From NCBI RefSeq assembly GCF_000315625.1, contig NW_005434661.1:532617-596616 (forward strand): DNA of 64,000 nt, in the 5' to 3' direction. Origin of the DNA: Guillardia theta CCMP2712. Taxonomy: Eukaryota; Cryptophyceae; Pyrenomonadales; Geminigeraceae. Shown here piece by piece: positions 1 to 10,683 of the stretch. Below the pieces are notes generated by a model. That model searched no databases. It worked only from the letters and a program-made list of their open reading frames with translations, and was not told where the DNA came from. The position numbers and the translations under genes are program-made. Position 1 is the stretch's first letter; the number at the start of each line of letters is the position of its first letter.

Positions 1-508
1 TGAAGTGACAACCAAACTGAGGGACAGAGTTATGAATCACTAGGCTGTCAGTGCGGTGAGACAAGCTGACAGTGATACCTGTACCTCGTCGAGATGTTCT
101 ATCATGCCATGCACCTCCTCAACTACACAGTTTCCAAGGCAGGTGCGCTAGACCTGCATGAAGCCCAGTACTGCGCGTTAGCTGGAAGTAGAGATGCAGG
201 AGTGGTCTGCAACTGCGCGGCTCGAGCAAAGTCATGTCCGGAGCCATCGATCGTAGGCACTACCCAGGGGTTTGCAGTGAAGCTTCCGAAGCTTGGAGAC
301 AGAGCCTCTGAAGCCGCGTTCATGAAGTCTCATCCCAACCTCGCGTACCTGGTCAGCTTTGCCTTGTCGATTATGTTCATCTGAATCTAAACTGCAGCAC
401 AAAAACCCATCGGTCAAAGGCAGGCTGGCTGTGGGATGCAGCACCATCAACAGTATCGCAGCTGCTGGACTGCCTGGATGTCCGTGAAGTCACTCAGTCT
501 TTGATGGT
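1..508. other. Window edge, no supported gene
   Basis: This stretch lies beyond the 3' end of the TMEM260-like gene. A 96-codon open frame runs at 94-384 on the + strand and ends in a hydrophobic stretch. It has no recognisable domain, and an overlapping frame is open on the other strand, so I do not call it a gene. Confidence 0.4.
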
Positions 509-1846
509 TTACTTGTGTTGCTTGCCAAGACATGTCACAACGTGAGATTCCCCCTCGAGGTATCGCTGGATCATAGCGATCTCTTCGCCTTCTCTCTCGC
601 TTTTCGCCTCCTCCTCTCGCCGGCATGCCACATGCATCGCGTATGCCTTGTAGGCTTTGATCTGTCAGCACTTTCACACTTGTGTCCCTCCTTTCCTTCC
701 CTGCCTCACCCGCTGCTGCTTGTACCAGTCGTCCCCTTCCTCCATAACGCTCATGCTCTCGAACGCCACAGCGAGGTTCTTGAGCATGGCACTGGAGATG
801 TGGGGGAGATGTCGGGAAGAGCATGCCATCATCTTGTTCGGTGTGAGAAGAGGGTCAGACGAGGAAAGAGAACCTGAGCAGCACAGGTCGTCGGAGCTTC
901 TCTCCTCCATCCCGCCTTTTCCATTATCTCTCGACACCTGCCGCACTCTCCTGTCAGATGGGAAGCGCATGCCGCACGGGGTCGCCCTTGCAGGAAGATT
1001 GGGTTGCACTCGTCTCCTCGCGGAGTACCAGGGACAACTCCACAGACATCGGGGTCGAGAGCGTTCACCCGCTCCTCCTCGTTGCACTCTGACTCCAGGC
1101 ACGGGAACGCGACCTTGCAGCGGGGAACCCCACTAGAAGGACGAGAGGAAGCAGGAGAAGCAGCAGGAGGAGGGAAGTGAAGGAGGAGGTGCGACGACAA
1201 CTACTCGAATGTCAGGTAGAGACAGCAGAAGTTGAGGAGGGACCTGCATGAAGGAGTTGATGACTTCAACCATCGCGATCCGCTCCCACGAGCCTCCCAT
1301 GCGAGTCAAGATGGCCAGCAGCTGCTGCTCCTCACCTGCGTCCCACTCCCTCCCTCCCTCCGGCAACCTGGGTAGGCGGAGAGAGGAGTCGAGCAGCAAC
1401 TCGCGAGGAGGAGGGGGGGAGGAGGAGATACGGCTAAGCATTCCTGAGGGGACGATGGCATGTCGTTTCCTTTGCTCGTCTCAGCTCAGTCAGCAAGTCG
1501 AAGGAGGGGAGGACGTACGACAAGGAAGGGTCCAATGCCTCCAGCCCGCTGCTGAGGAGGAAGACGTGGGTAGCGCTGGGGAAGGTGAGGGAGGAGGAGG
1601 AGGAGGCTTGAGCTCGCAGAACCTGTTTGCCCGGAGAAGTTGGCTGAGGTTGTAGGCTCCCTGCTTACCTAGTGAGACGCTGAAGGTGGAGGAGAAGGAG
1701 GAGGAACCTGAGGGGGGGGGGAGAGACGAGTGAATCGTCGACCAGGGAAGGTCAAGTTAAGGTGATGAATGCTTGCTTGACGTGTATTGAACCATTCGTA
1801 GCTGTGAGGAGACGAGTCAGTGACATGAAGGAGATGGTATGACAGT

Positions 1847-1883
<37 letters not shown>

Positions 1884-4679
1884 GATCGAGTTAGCTGGGG
1901 GAAGATCACGTCGGAGACAGGAAGGGGAAAGCGTCTTCAAGAGGGCTCGAGGAGAGGGGGGGGAAGAGAGACTCGAGACGCGAGAGCGAGCGAGCGAGCG
2001 AGCGAGCGAGCGAGTGAGTGAGTGAGGGAGGGAGTGAGGGAGGGAGTGAGGGAGCAGCACAACTCAACGTTGCCTGATATGCGAGAGGTCGAGTTGCTGG
2101 ACGTCAGGCCGGGCATGTTCGCACTCCATGAGGTAGCGGATGATGTTGGTCTGCAGGTCCCCCTGCACAGCATGACGGAGGAAGAAACCTGAGAGTTGGA
2201 CTCTACCTTGACTAGCACGACTCCTCCCTCCGGCACTGCGCTCAACATGTCGTGCCCGACCTGGAGGGTTCTCCTCTCATTCTCCTCCTCCCCACAGCAT
2301 CCGCCACCGCCGCGATCACTACCAAACGCTCCTCCCCGCCTGCTCCTCTGTCTCCCTCTCCTGCTCCTCTCTTCATATATCACCTCCCACAACGTCCAAT
2401 CGCGGCTCTTGTCGCATGCCTTCCAGTTCGTCGCAATCTGAAATGACATGCCCAGCAAACCGACCGAAATGACGAGAAACTTGAAACGAACACGTCAATG
2501 CTTCCTCCTCCCCCTCCTCTCCCCCCCCTCCCCCTCCCTCCCTCCTCCTCCTCCTCCTCCTCCTCACGATCCTCGCCTTATGTCTCTCCTGTCCTTTTGC
2601 CTCTCCCCATCATCACTAACACCAACACACCAGTTCTCATCTCCTCGACTCTCATCATTCTTTTTTCACCTCTTGTCTTCGCATTCCTTCCATCCAGTCG
2701 GCAGCAGAACTCGCTAGGAGGGCGAAGCCAACACCAACTAGACGAGGAGGATTCAGAGGAGGAGGAAACAACATCAGGTGACCGTAGAGATGGATGAAAC
2801 AGTAGAGTTGCATCCAGAAGCGCGAGTGAACCTTCCTGTACCTTCCACGACACATCACGGTGGACCCCAACAAGTCAAGTCATCACAATTCACTGAGTGT
2901 GACGTGGGAGAGAGGGAGGTTGGCAAGGGAGTGAAAGCAGAGCAAGAAGTTCATCCAGGACGCAAACAATGTCCAGCCCAGCGCTGACACGTCACAGGTT
3001 ATGCTCTGCTCTCCTAGCCTCCTGATCTTGGAGCAAGTACCTCGCGTCCTCCGACATCGCAGCATCTCCCAGCACCCAACAAGAGCGAGCAAGACGCCGA
3101 CGTGACCAGTCTGGACAGGAAGGTCGCACAAGAATAGACCTGATCATGATCAGATCAGACAAGGCATCATCTAGCGTGCGTCAAGACCAACTCCTTTCCT
3201 CAGGCTCTCCCACCCTTGCCGCTCCCCGTCACTTCCTGCAAACAACTTCCACGTCCCATATTCCTCGCGGAGGACATGTTTGACCTGGACAGAGTCAGTC
3301 AGCCCTGCCGTCTTACTTGCTCAGCTTGCCCTCTCGTCTGTCTTACCATCCCACGCCATGTCGACGTGTCGCCCCATGCGCCACGCGGGGGATTCTGAGC
3401 AGCGAGGGCCAAGTAGAGGTAGGGGGAGAGGCCGAGAAGAAAATAGAAGAGGATCGTGACCAAGCACGATACCTGAAGTCATCTCAAGAGGCGTCGGAGC
3501 ATGTTGTGAAGATTCTGACGATGAGAAGGAGGAAGAGAATCTGTTGGAGGAGCAGAAGAACGAGCAAGAGAAGCAACAGCCAAGAAGAGGTCGGGTATGT
3601 AGAATTGCATTGTGATGAACGCACCCGCATCATCCGCTTCCTGCTGTGATACAAGACACCACAGGCAAGAGGGAGAGCCACGAAGAGGATTATGTGCTGG
3701 TTCGTCATGCTCACTCCGAAGACGAAGGAGCCGACATAGGGGACGAGGGGAAGGCCGCCAGGCTCCAGCAGGTGATCGCATGTCATCTTGATCAAGCAGG
3801 AGACAAACAGGTTGTTGAGAGCGAAAACCTGTCAGATACATGATACTATGATACAAGGAAGACACGAAGATGACAACAACTGCCACTTCCCCTTCCGTCT
3901 TCTCACAAGGACAATCAACGTCTCACCTCAGCCTGCACGCTGTGAGACCATACCAGCGGACAGAAGGCATAGAAGCCCGCGGAGAGGTAAGCTGAGGAGA
4001 GCGCGATCGCTCTTGTGGTGACTGTTACCTGCGCTGCTTCAGACAAGGACGTGGAGGATCAGGGCTGAGGAGCAGAGGATGACCTCGAGATCATCCCAAG
4101 GTGTTGTTGAGCCCTCGCATGACACGTCAGCACAGACCACGAGCATGGTGCACCTTACAAGGTCACTGCGACGTTTCCTAGTGATATCGGTAGCGAGTCG
4201 TCTCACAGTGCTGAAGATGAGAGCTGCTGAAGCTGCCGAGGACAGGCCCGACAGCAGAGCAACCTTGGCTGTCCAGGGAGATCAGATGCCTCCTGCTTGT
4301 CCTCGATGATGACACCACCTGCTGGCGTGCCGCAGGGGAGCCATGAAAGCAAGAAATGCCCCAGAACCTGCTCGGAAGCGAATGAGCTCGGCACCTCGAT
4401 CCTCCCCTTGACGCTTCACCGTATGCAGAGGGTAACCAGGAGGGTGCGGGATGCCCAGGGTGCAAGCTAGGAAGGACATCAGAGTACAGGCACAACTTTG
4501 CTGCTGTCTCACCTGCCACGATCAGCTCGCCACTGTCCCCCCCATGAATGGTCTGATACTGCATCAGGAGCGTCAGGAGACAAGAAGCGCACTTCCCAGT
4601 GGGGGGTTGGAACCTGCGTTGAGCAGTAGATTGAGAAGCTGATCAGAAACATCGTCAACGAATGGAAGTCAAATGCCAT
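509..4679 (-). CDS. TMEM260-like protein (DUF2723), probable protein O-mannosyltransferase
   Basis: A multi-exon membrane protein of the TMEM260/DUF2723 family; human TMEM260 is an ER O-mannosyltransferase. From N to C the exons encode a first hydrophobic segment, then HGGDSGELIVA (about 4,520-4,560) joined to LGIPHPPGYPLHT, the family's luminal active-site loop. Then come SGLSSAASAALIF (about 4,240), SAGFYAFCPLVWSHSVQAEV (about 3,950), ALNNLF and SMTNQHIILFVALPLACGV (about 3,700-3,830), and RFWMQLYCFIHLYG (about 2,820). The C-terminal part carries GDLQTNIIRYLMECEHARPDV (2,090-2,160), SYEWFNTRQASIHHLNLTFP (about 1,780) and GGSWERIAMVEV (about 1,290). The last exon encodes a basic/acidic helix ending in HVVTCLGKQHK and TAA at 509-511. 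The order of all these blocks matches the family. I chose the ATG at 4,679, just downstream of a CAG repeat on the sense strand, because it begins the first membrane segment; an upstream in-frame start cannot be excluded. Exact exon edges are mostly not resolved. Confidence 0.87.
1846..2060. repeat. ATG and GAGC/GAGT/GAGG simple repeats
   Basis: A (GAT)n run at about 1,847-1,882 is followed at about 1,985-2,055 by tetranucleotide GAGC, GAGT and GAGG units. Both lie in introns of the TMEM260-like gene. A (CCT)n run sits nearby at 2,531-2,565. Confidence 0.85.
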
Positions 4680-4713
4680 TGTGCAGGTGGTAGAGCAGGA
4701 TGTTGTTGTTGTC

Positions 4714-4715
<2 letters not shown>

Positions 4716-4787
<72 letters not shown>
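4716..4787. repeat. (CTG)n trinucleotide repeat, about 23 units
   Basis: About 23 near-perfect CTG units on the + strand read as CAG on the sense strand of the TMEM260-like gene, about 40 bases upstream of its chosen ATG. This would place the tract in the 5' UTR. If an upstream start were used, it could encode a homopolymer. Confidence 0.9.
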
Positions 4788-4788
<1 letters not shown>

Positions 4789-5159
4789 ACGGTTTGAGGA
4801 GCCTTTCGAGGTTCAGAAGTCTCTGTCATCGCGGTTCCCGTTGGAAGCCGGGCCGCGTGATATCAACTTGCAGGCTGAAGTCTCAGGACAAGTGCCGTAC
4901 CGGGCGTGCGAGGCCCTGAGATCATGCTCCGAGCACCAGGACCTCAAAGCTTCAAGGCTTGACACCGTGGCATGCCGCCAGTCTCACAGCCGCCGCCGCT
5001 CACACGGTGACAGGGGCGACCGTCGGACACAGCGGTAGCCGCATGGCGATGAGTCTCTCAGTCAAGATGGCGTTGCACAAACTTGAAAGGAACTTGATAA
5101 GCCGTTACATTTACTCAGCGACCGTTACGGTTGCAAACTTGGCAAGTTGATCAGACCCG

Positions 5160-5960
5160 GCACTGCGGCACTCCGGGGCGGGCCCGGGGCCCCTTCACGG
5201 TTCAGTTCGCCGCATGATTCCGAGTCCGGCGTAGCCTACTAGTGACTGCGGCTTTACTCAAAGTCAAAGATCAGTACCGGAGGACTTCCTTTACTCAAAG
5301 TTAAGTTAAAACTTGAACTTCATCCCCTGGCAGTACTAGCCGCTGAGGACCGTCCGACAATCAGGAGAGTCGAGCCTCAGCGAGAGCCTTGACTTTGACA
5401 CAGGCTGTCGCACTGGCCAAACGGGCGGCGAGACTGAGAAGAGACTCGAAAAGACAGCGAGAACCAAACTTCCCCCGGGCCCGGCAAACGCAGGACAATC
5501 CCGGGGGCCAGCCTCGGCGAAGCGGACACGCCGGTACGGGTACTCCGGGCCAGCCCGGGACTCGGGCCTTGAGCTGACGAAAGATTCGAGGCTGGACCGG
5601 ATGCGTTAGCAAGTCGGATCACCTGAGACGTCTTGCGAGGCCGCGAGCCTGAGAGACCATCCAGCGCAGCCGTTTCCGGAGGCTTGCAAGTTAGAAAAGA
5701 CAGCGAGAACCAAACCTAATCCCGGCGCCGACTGCTGTCCCGCCGCCAAACTTAACTGATACCTTGGCACTTAACAGCGCGCCGCTGAGGAACTTTCGGA
5801 ACATCCGGCCCCGGGACACGCCTGATCGGACCGCACGGCGAGAACTGAGAGAAAAGACAGCGAGAACAAGTTCCGAAGTTCACTGAGTGACTCATCATCG
5901 GATCGCGCGACCCTCAGGGCCTCCCGGCGGTCCGATGGGACCACGACAGCCGTCACGCCT
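5160..5960. repeat. GC-rich dispersed repeat with AAAAGACAGCGAGAAC motif
   Basis: A gene-free, GC-rich stretch rich in GGGCCC/CCCGGG palindromes. The motif AAAAGACAGCGAGAAC occurs three times, at 5,448, 5,694 and 5,851. The part from about 5,285 to 5,475 recurs inverted at about 51,110-51,265. Both copies hold, in the same order, CTTTACTCAAAGTTAAGTTAA, GGCCAAACGG-GGCGAGACT and AAAAGACAGCGAGAACCAAA. A half-unit TTTACTCAAAGT is also doubled at about 5,254 and 5,289. I take it to be an interspersed repeat family of unknown type; no protein remnant is visible. Confidence 0.7.
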
Positions 5961-5999
5961 TTGACTCATGGTCTGCCGCGACCTCGGGGGATGTGACGG

Positions 6000-7490
6000 G
6001 GGGACCTGACCTCCGTTGAAGGGACCTGACTAGTCATTCCGGAAAAAAGTGACTTCTCATCAGGACACCCTACCCCTAGACTACCCCTCCCCCTGCCAAA
6101 TTGTACCCCTCCGCTTCTATTACAACCCCAACGGATGAGGACCCCATTCGTAGAGTACCCCCTGATTCGTGAGAGATTTATTGGGATTGAGGGGGTATGG
6201 TACAAAAGTGTATTTTAAAGATGAGGAACGTGAGCCCTCAAACCCACCCCCCCGGAATTTGTCAATCCCACCAGCCCACCCCAAGGGCACATCCCAGATT
6301 TCAAACTGAAGGGAAAAAACGGCCTCTTTGGAGGGACCCACCCTCTGGATTCTCTCTTGTAAGTACCCCTCTCCATCCTCGGAAAAGATCCTTGAGTTTA
6401 GAAGGTGTCATTGTAAAAAGTCGTCGATTCAGAATGGACCCCATCTTTTGACGTGGATAACCCACCCTCGTTCCACGATGCGACCCAGATCCCGTCATCA
6501 AATTTGAACTTTGCAACTGAAGTTTAAGGACCCGCCCTCCAAATTGATGATCCCTCACTACCCCACCCCTGATATGAGAGCAGCCCCCGGTTGCCGCTAC
6601 GGCAACGCGAGCACGTTCATAATAAAAGCAGCAATGACTACCTTTGTTCTCCACTACCCCTTCTTCCCTGACCCTACTGTCATCTCATATCTGAATCAGA
6701 AAATAGGTGGGTAGTACAAACAAAGAGAGTTGGCGGAAGGGGTGGTGGTACTCACCACCGGTGATGAAGAGGGTCGTACGGGAGGGATGTTGGAGTAGAG
6801 GAATAGAACCTGTGGGTGGTTCTGGCTGTCGGACTTTTAGGCTGCGCCGATGGGTGGGGTGGGGTAGTCATCGGTACCAACTTTGGTTTTACCTTGCTGT
6901 TCGTGCGAGGAGGCTCCATAAAGTACGGGTGGTAGGCATAGGTGGCAAGGGGTGATGGCAGTACGGGTGGTGTCACATACGTTGCTGACCACTCGGTCAA
7001 AACAACTGGGTGGGGTATATCAAGGTGGGGTGGGTGTTTGTTGGGTGGTCAAGATAGTTTGGCAATGGTGGGGGTGCAGAGATGATTCAAGATACACGTG
7101 GGTAGTAGAAAGTCACACGGCCACAAGTGCCAGGATGCAAGGAGGACCTTTTTGCATCGATGATCGGAAAGAGATAATGATGAGGTAGACTATAGGGGGT
7201 AGGAGCCCTTGAGACTTTTCATTTTGTAAGTAGAAATTACACGGGTAGGTTGTTTGGCTATGGGTCCATGATCGAGAGGGTGGAACGTGGAGATTTTGCA
7301 GGGTGTACGGGGGAGAGCAAAGGGGTGTGGGGTCTAGGTTGATGGGTGGGGTACCATTTACAGGAGGTGGAGGTACATATATTTTTTTGTAGGGGGATAG
7401 GGGTGTATTTGGAGAGGGTGGGGGTACGGAACGTATCTGAAGGGGTAGGGTTCAGGGGGTAGGGTGGAAAGTGCGGCATTGGAGGAGCAT
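6000..7490. repeat. TACCCC / GGGGTA-rich intergenic zone with strand switch
   Basis: This zone is not a regular tandem array but is dense in CCCTACCCC-like words. From about 6,060 to 6,660 the C-rich form is on the + strand. From about 6,700 to 7,480 the G-rich form (GGGTAG, GGTGGGG) is on the + strand. No ORF with coding character is present. It separates the TMEM260-like gene (-) from the VTT gene (+), so the G-rich strand is the sense strand on each side. Confidence 0.7.
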
Positions 7491-7833
7491 TGGAGGAAAA
7501 GAGGAGGAACGAAGAAAGAGGCGTCAGGCGGTTCAGGGTCGAGCAGGTAGCTGATAGGAGAACATCATCTGCTTCGAGATCCAGTTAAAGGAGATCTTGG
7601 AATACCAGCAGCGCAGGGAAGGTATTCTTGGTTCAACCAGGTCGAATCGGATCAAGGGAATTTCCTAGTGTTTTGTGGAGTTGATCGAAATTACCACATC
7701 ATCTGGACCATCTCAACAGGAATTGGACCAACAATTCATCTCGTGCGCGACGACAGATTCATTGCTGTGCCAGAAGCATGAAAGGAGCATGCTGTTGAGA
7801 GAATCATAAAAACTGGAGATTTCCCTCGTGAAC
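7491..7833. other. Upstream region of the VTT gene
   Basis: The composition becomes normal and A+T-richer here. This is probably the 5' UTR and promoter of the VTT-domain gene. I see no TATA box or other motif I can defend. Confidence 0.4.
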
Positions 7834-9003
7834 ATGGATTGTCCCATGGAAGAAATTGATCTTCAAGCCAATAGGGATGCTGGCGTTATTGAAACTGAAT
7901 CCAGATCAAATCTGCAAACAGAAAAGGTAACTGGCAAGGAGGGAAATGCCTTGCGCAACACTGCATTTGTCAAACTTGAGGAAGTGGACGAAGTCAAAAT
8001 CGTGGTGCAAGATTCTTGTAAGAGCACCAAGCTAAAAGACCAAGAGCAACATGAACAAAGCGTATGGCAGAAAATTTCGAATATTGATCCTCAAATATGG
8101 TGGGCGTTGATCGGAATACTGTTATTCATTGGTTTGGGAGCGATTTGTGGAACGCAGATCTATGAAACAATCATAGAAGCGAAAGATTGGTTTGTTAACG
8201 AGATTCCTATCAGTATTATTTGGTACTCGGTGATGTTCTCGTTGTCTTCGGCTGTTATGCTACCTTATGGTCCTTTCTGTATCTCAGTTGGCTATATTTA
8301 TGGCTTCTGGTTTGGTTTGATTGTCCAAACAATTGCAATATTTACATCTTCAGCATTGATTTACTATATTGGGAGGATTGGCTTCAAGAGCAGAGTTGAT
8401 CAGTACATGCAGAAGTACATCATATGGAAGGCGATGATGGCTGGGATTGAGAAGAGTACGTATGAAGCGGCCAAGATCAACATACTGCTGTGCTTCGTTC
8501 CAATGCCTTACGGAGTGCATGCGTTTCTTTTCGCGCTATCGACCTGCCCCTTTGTGCCCTTCGTGATCAGCTTTGAGATCGGAATGATTGGGCACACGAC
8601 GCTGAACCTGGCGATTGGGGACGCCCTGGCACAAGCAACTTCCGAGGGAACGGATCTGTACACCTTGATCGGAGCAATCTGTGGGGTGACGGCAATGATC
8701 TTTACGATCTGGTACGGCGGTGTGCTTACACAGAAGATGATGGATACTTACATCCAAGAGGGAGGAGAAGCTGACGGCACGCTTCTTCACAATGCTTCTA
8801 TGCACGGTTCAGCCACCGAGGTTCAAGTTGTAAACAGCAGCTCGGAAGGATCTTCAACATGTCATGAGAACACTTCCTCGGACAGTAGCATTGACTTGGA
8901 GCAGAACATCTTAATTGCTGAAGTTGTGGAGGAGGGAGACATGGAAGGGGGGGACGGGAAGGCAGATGAGGAGGACGAGAAGAAGGGATTAACAGAAGGT
9001 TGA
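7834..9003 (+). CDS. VTT-domain (TVP38/TMEM64-type) membrane protein
   Basis: A single-exon gene of 389 residues. The first ~85 residues are hydrophilic. Membrane segments follow: WWALIGILLFIGLGAICG, then WYSVMFSLSSAVMLPYGPF, a long hydrophobic pair around GYIYGFWFGLIVQTIAIFTS, the stretch around ILLCFVPMPYGVHAFLFALS, and a last segment near GAICGVTAMIFTIWYGG. The pattern PYGPFCISVGYIYG plus a later short amphipathic loop and a second P-rich hydrophobic hairpin is that of the VTT ('SNARE-associated Golgi') fold. Members remodel or scramble lipids in the ER or Golgi, or sit in plastid membranes. The tail (about residues 320-389) is acidic and low in complexity. I start at the ATG at 7,834. The specific subfamily is not determined. 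Confidence 0.8.
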   Translation: MDCPMEEIDLQANRDAGVIETESRSNLQTEKVTGKEGNALRNTAFVKLEEVDEVKIVVQDSCKSTKLKDQEQHEQSVWQKISNIDPQIWWALIGILLFIGLGAICGTQIYETIIEAKDWFVNEIPISIIWYSVMFSLSSAVMLPYGPFCISVGYIYGFWFGLIVQTIAIFTSSALIYYIGRIGFKSRVDQYMQKYIIWKAMMAGIEKSTYEAAKINILLCFVPMPYGVHAFLFALSTCPFVPFVISFEIGMIGHTTLNLAIGDALAQATSEGTDLYTLIGAICGVTAMIFTIWYGGVLTQKMMDTYIQEGGEADGTLLHNASMHGSATEVQVVNSSSEGSSTCHENTSSDSSIDLEQNILIAEVVEEGDMEGGDGKADEEDEKKGLTEG

Positions 9004-9368
9004 GGTCAAGGCATATCATGTACAGCTTGATGATTTTTTCTGAAATTAAATCACCATGAACGAATATTCTTCACGGCGACTTGAAACAATCAACTATGCT
9101 TTCATCTGCAAAATGTCTTCCCGATTGCGAGTTGTTGGGGCACGACTAGTTCTTGTCTTGTCTGCCTTGAAGGGTAGGGGTAGTTGGAAAAGGAGGTAGG
9201 GGGTACACAGATGTGGGTATGAGACTCACTATATGTCTGGTACCCACCAATTGACTCTACTGAGTACGGGTATTATTGGGTGCTCAAGGGAAGAATATGG
9301 TGGGGTATAAGAAAAGAAGGGTGGAGGTGGTAGATTGGTGGGGTCAGGGGTGGTGGGGACTGATCGCA
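9004..9368. other. Intergenic, GGGGTA-rich 5' region
   Basis: After the VTT stop there are about 150 ordinary bases, then a G-rich stretch (about 9,170-9,355) with repeated GGGTAG/GGTGGGG words on the + strand, directly upstream of the CAP-like gene. It resembles the other TACCCC/GGGGTA zones. Confidence 0.5.
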
Positions 9369-10390
9369 ATGGAGGAGAAGATCTCGAGGGTGTATGAGGA
9401 GATGGAGAAGTTGAGGACGGAGAACTCCGCGCTGAACGACGAGATCAACGAGCTTCACCTCCTCCTCCTCGAACTTGGAGACCCTGACGAGAAGCCTCAC
9501 CCCAAGCTGATCCTCCGAGGAGACACGTGGATCGTGGAGGGGCACGAGAGCACAGAGAACGAGCTGGTGGTGAACTGCTCCAAGGAGGAGAACGTCGAGA
9601 TCGTCAAGTGCGATGGAGGGGAAGAATATTTCTGCATTAGGATACAGCCGATCGCCGGGAAGGTACCATGGTATGCGCGCCTTCAACCGAGATTTGACCC
9701 TTGCGCCACGTTCATCCCCTCAGGTACTCGTTGAGAACTGCAAGAAGCTCAAGGTATTCTGCAAGCTGAGTGAGATGGCGACCTCACATTCTCTTCCAGG
9801 TGGTGACGGAGTGTGTGCTGTACGAGATTGTCCTCTTCAACTGCGAGGTTCCTTCCTCCTGTCGAGCCCCACACGGGGTCGAAGCTCCTACTGACTTTGT
9901 CCTGCTGCTGCAGGACATAGTCCTGGTGGTCGGCGGGGAGTCTCCCTTCATCGAGCTCAACAACTGCAAGGGCGTCGGTCTTCTCCTCTCGCACGAGAGC
10001 ATGGATGGGCCGATCGAGCTCGTGGGTCAAGTCACCCCCTACGACCCTCCCTGCTGATTGCCACTTGACAGGTTCGGAGTGGGGGAGTCGTGCTGACCTC
10101 GCCTCTCATCTCGCGAGAGAAGGTGACGCACAAAATGTGAGGAGGAGGCTGACGCTGTCCGCTCGTCGCTCTGACGATCTGCTCCAGGGTCTGCACGTCG
10201 GAGGAGCTGGAGGCAGGGGACAGGTTGTGGTTCTGCGGTAGGAACTTGACAAGTGCGGGGTGTGGGATCAGACGCTGATGTTGAAGTCGCAGAGATGCCG
10301 TCGTATGTTCAGATGAGCTTCTGGAACGGCAAGTGGTACGCTCGACCGACGAGCAACGCGGATAATCAGAGTTTGAGCTTCGAGTCATGA
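9369..10390 (+). CDS. CAP C-terminal (C-CAP/CARP) beta-helix protein
   Basis: I resolve seven exons: 9369-9662, 9724-9753, 9800-9847, 9914-10021, 10072-10136, 10188-10237 and 10293-10390. All phases close, giving 230 residues and a TGA stop. A short coiled coil (EEKISRVYEEMEKLRTEN) is followed by the beta-helix fold found at the C-terminus of cyclase-associated proteins: WIVEGHESTENELVVNC, VLVENCKKLK, VLYEIVLFNCE, IVLVVGGESPFIELNNCKGV, VVLTSPL and a final MSFWNGKWY. The repeated V-x-N-C-K rungs match CAP, where this domain binds G-actin and promotes nucleotide exchange. The N-terminal CAP helical domain and the proline-rich linker are missing, so this is a C-CAP-only protein; such short forms are known in protists. 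Actin binding is inferred from the fold. Confidence 0.85.
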
Positions 10391-10683
10391 GGCACAAGAA
10401 TTGGGGCGGGTGACAACAAGGGGAGTTTCAATGTACATTATCAAACTTGCTAGGATAGTCTGACTTCTCCGGGTGGATCCATGCGGGCAGTGGGCGGGTC
10501 TACGTGTACATCTTGGAGGAGAGAGAGGATAGTTTCTTCAACGTCAACCCCTCGTTCCACCGTTTCCTCACCCCCGAGTCCCTTGCCGTCCTCTCAAACC
10601 GCCTCACATGTTTCTTCGACGGCTTTTCTCGCCTTGGAGGTAAAATTGCATGTCATGCAAGAAGAGGCAGGGAGCAAGTCAAG
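10391..10683. other. Short intergenic stretch with an unexplained open frame
   Basis: A + strand open frame at 10,504-10,803 (VYILEEREDSFFNVNPSFHR...) has reasonable composition but no family match. It overlaps the last exon of the gene on the opposite strand, so I leave it uncalled. Confidence 0.35.

Noticed and set aside
1270-1360. SANT/Myb-like reading of WDAGEEQQLLAILTRMGGSWERIA
   Set aside because: Exons on both sides match TMEM260 in order, and this piece fits that family's C-terminal region, so a Myb domain is not needed.
4662-5038. Open frames of poly-Leu, poly-Cys and poly-Ala
   Set aside because: They are translations of the CTG repeat and have no other coding support.
6000-7490. 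Telomere-like array
   Set aside because: TACCCC words are irregular, change strand and lie between genes, so this is not a telomere or an interstitial tandem array.
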